The notes under the pieces are model-generated. The model saw only the letters and a list, made by a program, of their open reading frames with translations. It searched no databases and was not told the origin of the DNA. Shown piece by piece: positions 9,074-19,169 of a stretch of DNA of 64,000 nucleotides; position 1 is the first letter of the stretch; each line of letters begins with the position of its first letter. This DNA comes from Candidatus Methylospira mobilis (lineage in GTDB: Bacteria; Pseudomonadota; Gammaproteobacteria; Methylococcales; Methylococcaceae). The stretch spans positions 2,791,389 to 2,855,388 of the forward strand of contig NZ_CP044205.1 of assembly GCF_009498235.1 (NCBI RefSeq), given 5' to 3'. The position numbers were made by a program, and so were the translations under genes.

Positions 9074-10117
9074 ATGAAACATTTCGCATCATCCATAATC
9101 GTTACGCTGGTCGGTTTGAGCGTCGCTTACTACTGGGCAGGTTTTCCGGGACTATCGGTGGCATTTCTGCTGGGCCTCATGGAAGTCAGCCTGTCTTTTG
9201 ACAACGCCATTGTCGATGCCTCCATACTAAAAAACATGAGCGCGCAGTGGCAGCGGCGCTTCCTGACCTGGGGCATGCTGTTCGCGGTGTTTGGCGTGCG
9301 TATGCTGTTGCCGCTGATGATCGTGTCGTTGACCAGCGGATTATCACTGACTGAGGTTGCGCACATGGCCGTGCAGCACCCTGATCTTTATGCCCGCCAT
9401 ATCGAACAATCTCACATGCAAATTTCAGCATTTGGCGGCATGTATCTGCTGATGGTGTTTTTTTCCTTCTTTTTCCGCGCAACCAAATCGGTGCACTGGC
9501 TCAGGTGGCTGGAAAAACGGCTGTCCCGTTTGGGAAAACTGGAATCCATAGAAGTCGCGCTCGCGCTTGGCATATTAATGGGGGCTCAATATTTTCTGCC
9601 GCAGGAATCGCGTCTGCCGGTACTATTGTCAGGCGTTATCGGAGTTGTACTTTTTGTCATCATCAAAAGCGCCTCGAAAATTGTCGAGGATAGCGAATCC
9701 CCTCAAAAAGTGGCGAACCAGGGCTTTAGCGCGTTTGTTTACCTGGAAATACTGGATTTGTCGTTTTCGTTGGATGGCGTAATCGGCGCATTTGCAATTA
9801 CTCAGGATATCGTCATTATTCTGATCGGCCTTATCATGGGCGCGATGGTCGTGCGTAACTTTACGCTGTTTCTTGTGCGTAGAAGCGCGCTGGACGAGTT
9901 TCTATTCCTCGAGCACGGCGCTCACTATGCGATAGGCGCCCTGTCACTGCTAATGCTGTACACGCTGTTTGCCGAAGTTTCGGAAATCATCACCGGCACA
10001 CTGGGTATGAGCATCATACTGCTGTCTCTGTGGTCTTCCATACGCCACCGGAGACAAACGCAACAACAACCGCAGCCCCTTGCCAAAGCTGTCGCCAGGG
10101 TTAAGCGAAGAAAATGA
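9074..10117 (+). CDS. DUF475 / TerC-superfamily integral membrane protein
   Basis: This is a 347-aa polytopic inner-membrane protein with about nine hydrophobic segments. The two internally related acidic membrane motifs typical of the TerC/DUF475 group are visible: MEVSLSFDNAIVDASIL near residue 36 and EILDLSFSLDGVIGAF near residue 228. TerC relatives (Alx, MeeY/F) export or handle manganese and related metals; DUF475 itself has no settled substrate. The tail is basic (AVARVKRRK). It is a single gene with a long leader that could carry regulation. Confidence 0.85.
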   Translation: MKHFASSIIVTLVGLSVAYYWAGFPGLSVAFLLGLMEVSLSFDNAIVDASILKNMSAQWQRRFLTWGMLFAVFGVRMLLPLMIVSLTSGLSLTEVAHMAVQHPDLYARHIEQSHMQISAFGGMYLLMVFFSFFFRATKSVHWLRWLEKRLSRLGKLESIEVALALGILMGAQYFLPQESRLPVLLSGVIGVVLFVIIKSASKIVEDSESPQKVANQGFSAFVYLEILDLSFSLDGVIGAFAITQDIVIILIGLIMGAMVVRNFTLFLVRRSALDEFLFLEHGAHYAIGALSLLMLYTLFAEVSEIITGTLGMSIILLSLWSSIRHRRQTQQQPQPLAKAVARVKRRK

Positions 10118-10318
10118 AACGAGCCATACATCAAGCACGTACCCTTTTTTAAAACAGGGCAACTATTCAGTTAAATTAAAAATTCCGGATAAGTTTTTAC
10201 GCGATGATCGTAACTTTACAATGCGCAGGGCACGTTGTGCGTACCCTGCCTGGTCTGAGCGACAAAGTCTTGACAGCATTCCCCCATACCGGTAGCTGAA
10301 TGCTTACAAATTTGTTTC

Positions 10319-10348
10319 TTGTCTCAAGGGGCTTTATCTCGGTATAAT
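10319..10348 (+). promoter_or_regulatory. Sigma70-type promoter for rpsO-pnp
   Basis: TTGTCT (10319-10324) and a perfect TATAAT (10343-10348) are spaced by 18 bp, about 40 bp upstream of the rpsO start. The untranslated leader is short. Confidence 0.7.
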
Positions 10349-10389
10349 GTGTAATTAGATTGTGAATTTATCCTGGAGTACACATACAC

Positions 10390-10659
10390 ATGCCTTACAC
10401 AGCTGTAGAAAAACGCGCTGTTGTCGAACAATATCAGCGCGCACCCAATGACACCGGTTCGCCGGAAGTACAAGTTGCACTGTTGACTACCCGCATCAAT
10501 CATCTGGCCCCCCATTTTTCTCAAAACAAAAAAGACCATCATTCCCGTCAGGGACTTCTGCGCATGGTCAATCGGCGGCGTAAACTGCTGGACTACCTTA
10601 AAGACATGGATGTCGAGCGTTATCGCTCATTGATCGAAAAACTGGGCTTGCGCAAATAG
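10390..10659 (+). CDS. rpsO: 30S ribosomal protein S15
   Basis: This is an 89-aa small-subunit primary binding protein for 16S rRNA. Hallmarks: [22 protein letters not shown] text ([17 protein letters not shown]), [20 protein letters not shown] and [19 protein letters not shown] lies upstream of the ATG. The pair rpsO-pnp is a classic conserved arrangement; pnp follows after 52 bp. Confidence 0.99.
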   Translation: MPYTAVEKRAVVEQYQRAPNDTGSPEVQVALLTTRINHLAPHFSQNKKDHHSRQGLLRMVNRRRKLLDYLKDMDVERYRSLIEKLGLRK

Positions 10660-10711
10660 CGCAGGACGATGTGAGCTAGCCGCCTGATCAGATAAGGGAA
10701 AGGAAAAAATA

Positions 10712-12790
10712 GTGAAACCTATCCGGAAAGAATTTAACTTCGGTAACCGCCTTGTAAGCTTTGAAACTGGTGAAATTGCCCGTCAGGCTGACGCAGCAGT
10801 GATGGTGGACATGGAAGGAACCGTGGTACTTGTAACTGCGGTAGGCGTCAAGGATAACAGCAAGGATAGCGATTTCTTTCCGCTCACGGTCAACTATCAG
10901 GAAAAAGCCTACGCCGCAGGAAAAATACCCGGCGGTTTTTTCAAAAGGGAAGGACGCCCCAGCGAAAAGGAAACCCTGACCGCCAGATTGATAGACCGCC
11001 CCATTCGCCCCCTATTCCCTGAAGGTTTCGTCAACGAAGTACAGATCGTCGCGACTGTCATGTCGCTGAATCCTGAAATAGATCCGGACATTCCCTCATT
11101 GTTGGGCGCATCAGCGGCATTATCGTTATCGGGCATGCCCTTTCAAGGTCCTGTAAGCGCGGCTCGCGTCGGTTACCGCGATGGTCAGTACCTGCTCAAT
11201 CCAGGCAAATTCGAACTGGAAACTTCGGAGCTGGATCTGGTTGTCGCCGGCACGGAAAAAGCGGTACTGATGGTTGAATCGGAAGCGAAGATACTATCCG
11301 AAGAGATCATGCTGGGAGCGGTGATTTATGGTCACGAGCAGTCGCGCGTAGCCATTCAGGCGATCAACGAACTGGTTGCCGAAGCCGGCGTAACGCCATG
11401 GAGTTGGACGCCGCCCGTCGCAGACGAAGCGCTTAATCAGGCTCTGGTCGCTGCGGCGAAAGAAAGCCTTGTGGCGGCATACCACATACCTGAAAAGCAA
11501 CTACGGCAAAAAGCACTGAAGGAAGCGCGCGCGGCGGCGGTTGCAGCACTGACTTCAAGTGAACAATATAGCGAAAAAGCGGTAAAGGCAGCACTGGAAG
11601 CTCTGGAATACCGTACCGTCAGACACAGCATATTGACCGAAGGTAAACGCATAGACGGCAGAGACATGAAGACTGTTCGCCCGATCAGCATACGCACCGG
11701 CGTACTTCCCAGAACCCACGGCTCAGCGCTGTTTACACGCGGTGAAACCCAGGCCCTGGTCATAGCGACGCTGGGTACCGGCCGCGATGCGCAATTGATC
11801 GACGCGATTGACGGCGAGTACAAAGATAACTTCATGTTCCATTACAACTTTCCTCCATACTGTGTCGGAGAAGTCGGCATGGTGGGCTCGCCGAAACGCA
11901 GGGAAATTGGTCATGGCCGTCTTGCCAAGCGCGGCGTACAAGCCATTATGCCCAGTCAGGATGAATTTCCTTACGTAGTCCGCGTGGTTTCTGAAATTAC
12001 CGAATCTAATGGTTCGAGTTCAATGGCTTCAGTATGCGGCAGCAGTCTGGCGCTGATGGACGCGGGCGTACCGACCAAGACGCCGGTAGCCGGTATTGCA
12101 ATGGGTCTCATCAAGGAAAATGACAGCTTCGCCATTCTCAGCGACATCATGGGCGACGAAGATCATCTAGGTGATATGGATTTCAAGGTCGCCGGCAGCC
12201 GTAACGGTATCACCGCCCTGCAAATGGATATCAAGATCGACGGCATTACCAGCGAGATCATGCGCGTTGCGCTGGATCAGGCTCGCGAAGGCCGTCTGCA
12301 TATCCTGTCGAAAATGGATGAAGCATTGGCGACTCCGCGCCAGGAAATGTCGGACTTTGCGCCTCGTATCGTTACCTTCACCATAGACCCGAGCAAAATT
12401 CGCGAAGTTATCGGCAAAGGCGGCGCTACCATTCGCGCCATTACAGAAGAGACCGGCGCCAGCATTGATATTAGTGATGACGGTATTATCAAGGTAGCTT
12501 CGGTTGACCGGCAAGCCGGCGCTGAAGCGCGCCGCCGCATCGAAGATATCATTGCGGAAGTCGAGGTCGGCAAGATTTACGAAGGGAAAGTCGTACGCTT
12601 AATGGACTTCGGCGCCTTTGTAACCATACTGCCGGGCAAGGACGGTTTGGTTCACATCTCGCAAATATCGGACGACCATGTTGAAAAAGTCAGCGACAAA
12701 CTGACGGAAGGCGACATCGTACGCGTCAAAGTACTGGAAATTGATCGTCAGGGGCGTGTACGTCTGAGCATGAAATCGGTCGATTTATAA
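10712..12790 (+). CDS. pnp: Polyribonucleotide nucleotidyltransferase (PNPase)
   Basis: This is a phosphorolytic 3'-5' exoribonuclease and degradosome component, 692 aa, close to the family's usual 700. In order: first RNase PH domain ([33 protein letters not shown]), helical linker, second RNase PH domain ([29 protein letters not shown]), KH domain ([20 protein letters not shown]) and S1 domain ([18 protein letters not shown]). It starts with GTG after AAGGGAAAGGAAAA. It is co-directional with rpsO and ends at the terminator at 12815. Confidence 0.99.
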   Translation: MKPIRKEFNFGNRLVSFETGEIARQADAAVMVDMEGTVVLVTAVGVKDNSKDSDFFPLTVNYQEKAYAAGKIPGGFFKREGRPSEKETLTARLIDRPIRPLFPEGFVNEVQIVATVMSLNPEIDPDIPSLLGASAALSLSGMPFQGPVSAARVGYRDGQYLLNPGKFELETSELDLVVAGTEKAVLMVESEAKILSEEIMLGAVIYGHEQSRVAIQAINELVAEAGVTPWSWTPPVADEALNQALVAAAKESLVAAYHIPEKQLRQKALKEARAAAVAALTSSEQYSEKAVKAALEALEYRTVRHSILTEGKRIDGRDMKTVRPISIRTGVLPRTHGSALFTRGETQALVIATLGTGRDAQLIDAIDGEYKDNFMFHYNFPPYCVGEVGMVGSPKRREIGHGRLAKRGVQAIMPSQDEFPYVVRVVSEITESNGSSSMASVCGSSLALMDAGVPTKTPVAGIAMGLIKENDSFAILSDIMGDEDHLGDMDFKVAGSRNGITALQMDIKIDGITSEIMRVALDQAREGRLHILSKMDEALATPRQEMSDFAPRIVTFTIDPSKIREVIGKGGATIRAITEETGASIDISDDGIIKVASVDRQAGAEARRRIEDIIAEVEVGKIYEGKVVRLMDFGAFVTILPGKDGLVHISQISDDHVEKVSDKLTEGDIVRVKVLEIDRQGRVRLSMKSVDL

Positions 12791-12814
12791 AAAACACCTT
12801 AGCCGAGCCTTACC

Positions 12815-12840
12815 AACCCCATCTGCCGATGGGGTTTTTA
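12815..12840 (+). terminator. Rho-independent terminator after pnp
   Basis: AACCCCAT-CTGCCG-ATGGGGTT hairpin followed by a T run, 25 bp after the pnp stop. It lies between the convergent pnp and EcsC genes. Confidence 0.9.
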
Positions 12841-12925
12841 GTTTTCTAGCAGTGTCTAAACAAATCCCCGGCCTGCCAAAGACATAAAAGCCTTTAAGTA
12901 CCGAGAGAATAAAACTGGTTAAGGA

Positions 12926-13735
12926 TCAAACACAAACAGCACCGCGATGATCCAGCAACCATTGCTCCTGAAACACACGTTGCGCGGTTCTGCCGGCCTG
13001 TTTGATAAAGGCGCGGCTTAAATAGGCATTCATTGCAATGCCGAAACCGGGAATGGCTGAACCGACCTGAAAGCCGAATACAAGTTTCTGCAACATCCGG
13101 GCTGCGGTATCTCTCACCGCCTGATCGACAAGACTTTGCTGTATATGAGTTCGATAATCTGCGAACGCAACCTGTTTTTGCTGCGGATCCTCCGCCATGG
13201 ATAAAGCCAGAATATACAAAGCCAGATTTTTTCTACGCTCTCGCGTGTTCTGATACCCATAGGACAGCCCGACGCGATGAATAACGGTCATCGCGTTAGC
13301 CAGCAGCACCGGGGTACTGCCCAAAACAGCAATCGGGCCGCCGGTTCCGGACGCCACCCCCATCCCGATGGCAATTTTCTTCGCGTCCTTGACCACATGG
13401 TCAGCTATGGCGTCGGCAACTTCCAGCGGCTGATTATGCAGATCGGTCCATGAAAAAATATTAAATCCTCTGACGAACGGGTCACCAAGCAATTCGTCGC
13501 CGTCATTGGCCAATCGCTCGGCCATGTCATCCATACGCTCCATTAAAAAAGTAACGCCTGAACGGGGCAATACCCGGTCTACCGCGTGGCCGGCACGCCG
13601 CGCAATAGGGTCGAGCAGCTTCGCCAGCACACTCAGCCCGGACTCGCTCCGTTTCCATGCAGCCACATCGCGCAACCGGGCAGATTCGTAATTACTCAGC
13701 GGCTTGTGAGTGGGACGATAACGAGTAAAAAACAT
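12926..13735 (-). CDS. EcsC-family protein
   Basis: About 269 aa from the ATG at 13735. A longer frame begins at 13783, but its ATG sits directly on a G-run with no proper spacing. The EcsC-type pattern is visible: VVKDAKKIAIGMGVASGTGG, then AVLGSTPVLLANAMTVIHRVGLSYG, and a C-terminal glycine-rich helix FGFQVGSAIPGFGIAMNAYL that may insert into or lie on membranes. It is the last gene of the six-gene minus-strand block headed by the 116-aa protein at 18417. EcsC proteins have no settled activity. The association with a metal ATPase here suggests a role at a membrane, which is inference. Confidence 0.8.
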   Translation of the reverse strand: MFFTRYRPTHKPLSNYESARLRDVAAWKRSESGLSVLAKLLDPIARRAGHAVDRVLPRSGVTFLMERMDDMAERLANDGDELLGDPFVRGFNIFSWTDLHNQPLEVADAIADHVVKDAKKIAIGMGVASGTGGPIAVLGSTPVLLANAMTVIHRVGLSYGYQNTRERRKNLALYILALSMAEDPQQKQVAFADYRTHIQQSLVDQAVRDTAARMLQKLVFGFQVGSAIPGFGIAMNAYLSRAFIKQAGRTAQRVFQEQWLLDHRGAVCV

Positions 13736-13884
13736 GATCTCGACTCTGAATGGGAATATACACGCTATAAGGAGGAAACACATTCCCCCTGATTTCTCAG
13801 ATTAACGCCAAGCTGAGCGGCTTCACGAGAAATCCGCTTTTTGTGGTGAAGAGGATGAAGTCCCGCGTCCAGGTAAAGGCGTAA

Positions 13885-14421
13885 TTATCGTATACGCCGC
13901 GGATACCTTTTATCGATATCGTCCAGAAAACGATTAATTTGCTTCAATGCAAGATTCATTGCATTAGACGAGGAATATTTCTGGCGCCATCTTTCGATTC
14001 GGGCAGCCCTGCCGGGCAACAAAACCAGCACACCGACGACAAAAAAAGGCGTCCCCAATACTCCAGGTAGAATAATACCGGCAATACCGGCTCCTACCAA
14101 CAGCCAAGCGACTTCATTACTCATTTCCGTCAATCTGACGGCAAGTCTATCGCCCTCCCTCATTCCCGGCCCGGTCAGTTCAGGCATGATCGCGACCGGC
14201 AAGGTATTCCGTTCCGTCTTCAATGCTTTGGAGTCGGCCGCTTTTTCTGGCGGGTCAGAGTATTCATCGATAACAGCAGCGGCCACCGCCTCCCCTTTAC
14301 CACTCGCCAGGGATTCAGTAGCCGCGTTCGAAATCGAGGATATAGCTTTCCCTTTCCTTGACTTAACCGGGAGGGCTCTATTACGCGTTTTTTTCGTGGT
14401 TTCGTTCACATTAAAAATCAA
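13885..14421 (-). CDS. Small membrane protein of unknown function
   Basis: This is a 178-aa protein I do not recognise. Residues 1-95 are polar and rich in Lys, Ser, Ala and Glu (e.g. KSRKGKAISSISNAATES). They are followed by a hydrophobic double span (VAWLLVGAGIAGIILPGVLG, then TPFFVVGVLVLLPG) and a basic amphipathic tail ending KRYPRRIR. The hairpin-like double span with a basic tail recalls short DUF454-like membrane proteins, but that link is weak. It lies between the 68-aa protein and EcsC in the same direction, so it is a likely operon member. Confidence 0.6.
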   Translation of the reverse strand: MIFNVNETTKKTRNRALPVKSRKGKAISSISNAATESLASGKGEAVAAAVIDEYSDPPEKAADSKALKTERNTLPVAIMPELTGPGMREGDRLAVRLTEMSNEVAWLLVGAGIAGIILPGVLGTPFFVVGVLVLLPGRAARIERWRQKYSSSNAMNLALKQINRFLDDIDKRYPRRIR

Positions 14422-14444
14422 ATCAGATTAAATCAACGGGAACC

Positions 14445-14651
14445 TTACCAGGCAAAAATTTCATCGGTATAAGGCTTGATCGTGCCGTTTTGCACCATCG
14501 CCTCAAGCTCGGATGTAATTCTACGCTCATCGCTATCCAGTACATCGTAAAGCTTGCGTAAATGCTTACGGCGACGATCTACTTCAAACGCCATTGCTGC
14601 GATAAAAATTGCCGCGAAAACTACCGTCACGGTTTCTGCTGCTTGTCCCAT
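14445..14651 (-). CDS. 68-aa single-span membrane protein
   Basis: This is a small protein with one N-terminal membrane helix (TVTVVFAAIFIAAMAFEV, about residues 8-25), then a charged cytoplasmic part (DRRRKHLRKLYDVLDSDERR). A GAGGTAA ribosome binding site precedes the ATG. It is a member of the ATPase block; the function is unknown. Its size and topology would suit a membrane-shaping or ATPase-accessory subunit, which is inference only. Confidence 0.65.
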   Translation of the reverse strand: MGQAAETVTVVFAAIFIAAMAFEVDRRRKHLRKLYDVLDSDERRITSELEAMVQNGTIKPYTDEIFAW

Positions 14652-14679
14652 TTCACTTTACCTCTCGTCACAATATAAA

Positions 14680-15297
14680 TTAACCGCCCATCACATCTTT
14701 TGAGCCTGACCGTATAATCTCTATCGACCCTTTTATGCCGTCACGATGCAGCTTATCCTTGATATCCTGCTCAATATCGCGGCTACGGCGGTGCAAATGT
14801 ACAAAACGTAAAAACCTTTGCAAGGTTTCCAGCACTGCCGCACCATCTGTGATCAAGCCGAGATTAAGCCTGAAACCATGGTAATCGTTGTCGTCTTCGT
14901 GATAGTTATGCGCATGTAAATCATGCACCAGGATAATCGGATCCTTACCTATCATATCAGGATGCCTCTTCACCAGATTCATGGATTGTTCACGGCTAAG
15001 AACAAACAGCGCATCGCCTTCCTGATATTCGCGTATCATCGCAAAATTGTCGCGTATGACTTTTGCCGATACTGACTTCCAGCCCGTGTCGATGATAAAA
15101 AAACGAAACCGCAACAGCGCGCATTCCTCGGACGTGTCGCCTTCTCCGCAATAATGCGCTGCGTCTTCCGGTTGCTGCGCAGCCAAAGCTGCTGCGCCTT
15201 CGCTTTCACTTGCGGCTTTTATTTCAATCCCAGGCTGCTTGGCCTTGCCGCGCCCCCCTGAAGACTTGACTGATCCACCTGCATTCGTCGTCGCCAT
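14680..15297 (-). CDS. Hypothetical protein of the ATPase block
   Basis: About 205 aa from the ATG at 15297. The N-terminal 60 residues are low-complexity, Gly/Lys/Ala/Glu-rich. The folded part runs from FRFFIIDTGWKSVSAKVIRD to the end and includes a His/Asp-rich stretch (VHDLHAHNYHEDDNDYHG) that could bind metal. No transmembrane segment was seen. I do not recognise the family. It sits between the ATPase and the 68-aa gene with short spacing, so it is probably co-transcribed. Confidence 0.65.
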   Translation of the reverse strand: MATTNAGGSVKSSGGRGKAKQPGIEIKAASESEGAAALAAQQPEDAAHYCGEGDTSEECALLRFRFFIIDTGWKSVSAKVIRDNFAMIREYQEGDALFVLSREQSMNLVKRHPDMIGKDPIILVHDLHAHNYHEDDNDYHGFRLNLGLITDGAAVLETLQRFLRFVHLHRRSRDIEQDIKDKLHRDGIKGSIEIIRSGSKDVMGG

Positions 15298-15414
15298 AAC
15301 TATTTTCCACAAAAAAAAGAAATACTCTGTACTTTTAGCGCTTCACTACGTCGCTCAGGCAACTGAAGGAAACATTGCGCATCCCTGCGCAACGCTGTCG
15401 AATTATTGCGCTGA

Positions 15415-17982
15415 TTAGTGTAATTCTTCCGCATGTCCGTCTATGGTGTAGCCTGACGCTTTCAACTCGAGCTCCAGACGATGCCGACGCTCGGCTTCGA
15501 GCTGAGCGACCTTGCGCATAGGCCGCACACCATTCGCCAACGCACCCAATGCCGCAACATTATTGGTCAACACCGAAACGCCGATACCGAATCCCAATGT
15601 AAACACACCGGCAACGCAGGCCAGGTTCGGCAATAATATCATGATCCAGCTATTGCGCACATTGTCACTAAGACTACGAGCGATATCACGCAACTCGCAC
15701 AGTTTACCGAGACCCTGCTCCATGAATACGATATGTGCGGTATCCGTTGCAATAGAGGTCGCTCCGCGCAGTGAAATCGAAACATTAGCCTGTTTCAACG
15801 CAATCGAATCGTTGATGCCATCGCCGATAAAGCAAACCGTGCGTCCTTCCTTTTGAAGCTTTTCAACGTAGTCGGCCTTGTCGGCGGGCAATACCTGGGC
15901 AAAATAACGATCCATGCCCAACTCTTCGGCCAGCTTTTTAGTCGGCGCTTCGTGATCGCCGGAAATGATGGCGAGATGTTTGATGCCTCTCTCTCTGAGA
16001 CCGCGAATAATGTCCTTGACCTCCGGACGTACAGCCGCCTGCAACTCCAATGCCCCGCCCAGATGGTCGTCAACCCCGACCATAACCAGAGTATTGCCGT
16101 CCACATGCGCAGCATCAAGCGCCGCTTCAACTTCGGGGGTAATCGCAATTCCTTCCATTTCCATGAAACGCCTGCTGCCCACCCGTATGGTGCGACCGTT
16201 AATACCGACGCTGATGCCATAACCTACCTTGTACTGCGTCTCGTCGGTTTTGGCCAGCTCAATGCCCAGCTCTTCCGCTTTGTGAACGATAGCCAATGCG
16301 ATCGGGTGATGGAACTTTTGTTCCGCCGTGGCGGCATACATCAAAATCTCATTTTCAGCAAACCCGTTGGAGGTAATGATACGCCCAACCTCGGGCCGCT
16401 CGCGGGTTAAAGTACCGGTTTTATCGAACAATACCGTATCCACTTTGTTCATCAGTTCCAGCGCCCTGCCATCCTTGACCAGAATGCCTTTCTGAGCGCA
16501 CAGCGCCAGGGTGGACAGCATCGCCAACGGCGCCGCCATGCGAATGCCGGTTCCCATGTCGCTGTTCAGTACCGCAACGCCGCCCGCAGGACCCATGGCG
16601 GCCAGAGCTAGCGCGCCTAGCGCCAAAGTAGGCGCCACGGCCTGATCGGCCATGCGCTCGCCGGCATTCTGGGAAGATAATTTATAACCGGCCGTATCGT
16701 TCAGAATCTGGCTGATTTTCGCGGAAGCAGTTTCGCTGCCTGCCTTTTCCACCGATACGTAGATTTTCCCGGCTACCATGATAGTCGAAGCAAATACGCG
16801 ATCTCCGGCGCCTTTCTCGGCCGGCGTCGATTCGCCGGTTAAAGCATGCTGGTCTATCATGGCCATACCCTCGACGATATGACCATCAACCGGCACCATA
16901 TCGCCGGTATGAACAACGACGGTATCCCCCTGCTCGAGTTTGTCGAGCGAAACCTCGGTTTCCACACCATCCTTGTAAAGCCAGACAAAGCGCGGATGCT
17001 TGCCGAATGCGCTAAGCAAAAGCTTTTTCGAGTTGTCTTCGGTCTTTTTTACCAGCATGCGTCCGAAGGACAGGCACAAAGCAAGTACCGCACCCGGCAA
17101 AACCTGCATGGTTGCAAGACAACCGACTACTACAACAGCGTCAAGGAGATCCACGCCCAGCCGCCTTTCCTTGAAGAGGACTTCATAAGCACCCTGAAAA
17201 CTCGGCAAGGTAGTGTACGCAAAAACTACAGCCGATACCGGCAGCAATGCCGGAACGGCGAATTGCGCAACGCCGGCAACGACCAGCGACCCGCCGCACA
17301 CAATGAGATCGAGATCCAGCTTATCCAGCTCGGCCTGATGTTCGGCGTTGGACAGGGCACAATCCAGAATATCTATAATTTGATTGCGCGTCAGACGCCG
17401 CGGATCGTAATCGATCTGCACCGTACAATTCATAGCGTGCGTTTTATATCGTTCAACGCCCAATACGCTCATCAGCTCGCGTTCGACTGCTTCGCAAAGC
17501 GCGCTTTTACGGTAAAGCACCGGGTTTTTGACTTTCAAAAAACCGACGCGTTCGGAAATAATCTGAAATCCGCTGACGAAGCGGCCATAACGATGAAAAT
17601 GAAGTACGCCATGCCGGTCCTTGGCTGTTTCCAGCGGCGCCACGCGCGGCAAGGCAGATGCAGCATCGGTAGACGGTGAGCCATTGGCAGCCAATACTTC
17701 CGCCAACAATGCCAGTGTCTGCTTGACGGTAAAATGTTTTGCGTCAAAGTGCAAATCCACCCTGGCGTTGTTTCCGGTATGTATGATTGCACTGGAGATT
17801 TCCTGACGGGTAAATACCTTCTGCAGGAAGCGTTCGACATGATGACCATGCCCCTCATCCGTGAACGGTGCAGCATTATCGATACGAATCACACCTTCTG
17901 CGGGCGTACTGACGCTCAAGGGCGCGCCACTCTGCCGGTTTACGGGATTGGCTACACGTTCCAACCTGCCATCATCAAACAT
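15415..17982 (-). CDS. P1B-type ATPase lacking CPC and CxxC motifs
   Basis: 855 aa from the ATG at 17982, which has GGAG upstream; another ATG lies 12 bp earlier. This is a heavy-metal-type P-ATPase: phosphorylation motif LFDKTGTLTRE, actuator TGES, ATP-binding hinge HHPIALAIV and GDGINDSIALKQA. Two N-terminal domains look like HMA folds (around residues 35-95 and 110-195) but contain no metal-binding CxxC. In membrane helix 4, where transition-metal pumps have CPC or SPC, the aligned sequence is MGT (SDMGTGIRMAAPLAML). Metal choice is therefore unknown. P1B ATPases without the usual ligands include the FezB group that builds iron-storing ferrosomes; the six-gene context makes that comparison worth testing. 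The C-terminus carries a His-containing tail (DGHAEELH). Confidence 0.9.
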   Translation of the reverse strand: MFDDGRLERVANPVNRQSGAPLSVSTPAEGVIRIDNAAPFTDEGHGHHVERFLQKVFTRQEISSAIIHTGNNARVDLHFDAKHFTVKQTLALLAEVLAANGSPSTDAASALPRVAPLETAKDRHGVLHFHRYGRFVSGFQIISERVGFLKVKNPVLYRKSALCEAVERELMSVLGVERYKTHAMNCTVQIDYDPRRLTRNQIIDILDCALSNAEHQAELDKLDLDLIVCGGSLVVAGVAQFAVPALLPVSAVVFAYTTLPSFQGAYEVLFKERRLGVDLLDAVVVVGCLATMQVLPGAVLALCLSFGRMLVKKTEDNSKKLLLSAFGKHPRFVWLYKDGVETEVSLDKLEQGDTVVVHTGDMVPVDGHIVEGMAMIDQHALTGESTPAEKGAGDRVFASTIMVAGKIYVSVEKAGSETASAKISQILNDTAGYKLSSQNAGERMADQAVAPTLALGALALAAMGPAGGVAVLNSDMGTGIRMAAPLAMLSTLALCAQKGILVKDGRALELMNKVDTVLFDKTGTLTRERPEVGRIITSNGFAENEILMYAATAEQKFHHPIALAIVHKAEELGIELAKTDETQYKVGYGISVGINGRTIRVGSRRFMEMEGIAITPEVEAALDAAHVDGNTLVMVGVDDHLGGALELQAAVRPEVKDIIRGLRERGIKHLAIISGDHEAPTKKLAEELGMDRYFAQVLPADKADYVEKLQKEGRTVCFIGDGINDSIALKQANVSISLRGATSIATDTAHIVFMEQGLGKLCELRDIARSLSDNVRNSWIMILLPNLACVAGVFTLGFGIGVSVLTNNVAALGALANGVRPMRKVAQLEAERRHRLELELKASGYTIDGHAEELH

Positions 17983-18066
17983 CAAAAACTCCAAAAAAAT
18001 TTAAAAAAACGGGTAGCATGAGCACGTTCCCGTTAAACAGGAACAGGAACGTGCCTGGATATGGAA

Positions 18067-18417
18067 TCAGGCCGGGGCGCTCTGAAAGGAATCGGAGCGG
18101 TAGCCTTTGGCTTCGTTCACGGCGTCAATGGCTGCGCGCCCGCCGTCGACAAACCCCTCCACGACAGGATTATCCTGAGGAAGTGATTTGGCAACAAATA
18201 CGGTCGCATAGACAATGCCGTAAGAAAGCATATAAGACCCCGTATAGGCAAAACGCGATGCCGAACGCAGCACATCCGGGCCTACCTCTCTGATACGTTC
18301 GCTGGCGCGTTGCGCATCTTCGGATGCCTGATTTACAGCATCCTTCATTGCATCGGCCACGGATTTCAGCGGATCCTCCTGAGCGAGGGTTTCCTGCGTT
18401 TGAGTTTTTGCAACCAT
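18067..18417 (-). CDS. 116-aa protein heading the ATPase block
   Basis: This small protein starts the six-gene block. Residues 1-55 form a charged amphipathic helix region (DAMKDAVNQASEDAQRASER). A hydrophobic segment, FAYTGSYMLSYGIVYATVFV, lies near residues 56-75, followed by a polar tail. It looks membrane-associated and possibly self-assembling. There is no recognised family. Its stop is about 85 bp before the ATPase start. Confidence 0.65.
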   Translation of the reverse strand: MVAKTQTQETLAQEDPLKSVADAMKDAVNQASEDAQRASERIREVGPDVLRSASRFAYTGSYMLSYGIVYATVFVAKSLPQDNPVVEGFVDGGRAAIDAVNEAKGYRSDSFQSAPA

Positions 18418-18701
18418 ATTTTGATCTCCAAGTTTATTTCAGCGGTGAAACGGCCAATACCGTTACCCTCATTGTATGGGATTCATGTGAAGAAGCAAGG
18501 GAAGCACTGAGTTAATCGTTTTTCCCGGCAATCATGAAACACAACCTATTGACTTTAATTTTGATGTTGTTGAGTTATTTTAATAAACTCAAGCTGCAAA
18601 TCGGAACTGCGATCTGATAGCTTAGATGTGGGACAGGCATAACCTCTGAAAGTTCAGATATTGATAGTAACAATAGATTATTACAGGATGGTGACAGAAA
18701 T

Positions 18702-19169
18702 TTACCAACCGGTTCCCCACATCATCCCGGTGCCGCTACCCCCCCCCCACATACCCCAATCCACCGCTGTATTATCGTTGACTTCCGCAGCCGACCGCTG
18801 ATCTTCGGTAAGCCCTTTTTGTACCGCCAGCAATTGATAGCGCTGATAAGCGGCTTCATCTCCGGTATATACGCACCGGCAATTTTCCGCGTCCGCATAG
18901 ACATAGACTATGGCTTTTTCCTTTTCGTGCGGCACCAGCCTGAACTGCGTCAGTTCTCGCGCATGCGCCATTTTTTCCGGGGTCTCGGCAAGATTCATCT
19001 TAAATCCGGCTGCTGCCAGCAGCTGCTCCGTATCCTCCGCTTTGACGGCATCAAGCGCAGCACAACCGCACAGCATCGGGATTGTCATAACGGTAAAGAC
19101 GGCACCACGAAGGAACACGGGGTTCGTCCGGAAAAGTTTACCAATAAGCGATTTATAATTAATAAGCAT
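18702..19169 (-). CDS. Lipoprotein, DUF4156-like size class
   Basis: A 155-aa protein with a basic N-terminus, a hydrophobic stretch and a lipobox (MLCGCA, Cys near residue 36), so a lipoprotein. The mature part has a short Cys pair (ENCRCVY) and a Gly/Met/Trp-rich tail (WGMWGGGSGTGMMWGTGW) that could bind copper; that last point is inference. It overlaps the end of the upstream PerM-type gene by 11 bp, suggesting translational coupling. Confidence 0.75.
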   Translation of the reverse strand: MLINYKSLIGKLFRTNPVFLRGAVFTVMTIPMLCGCAALDAVKAEDTEQLLAAAGFKMNLAETPEKMAHARELTQFRLVPHEKEKAIVYVYADAENCRCVYTGDEAAYQRYQLLAVQKGLTEDQRSAAEVNDNTAVDWGMWGGGSGTGMMWGTGW

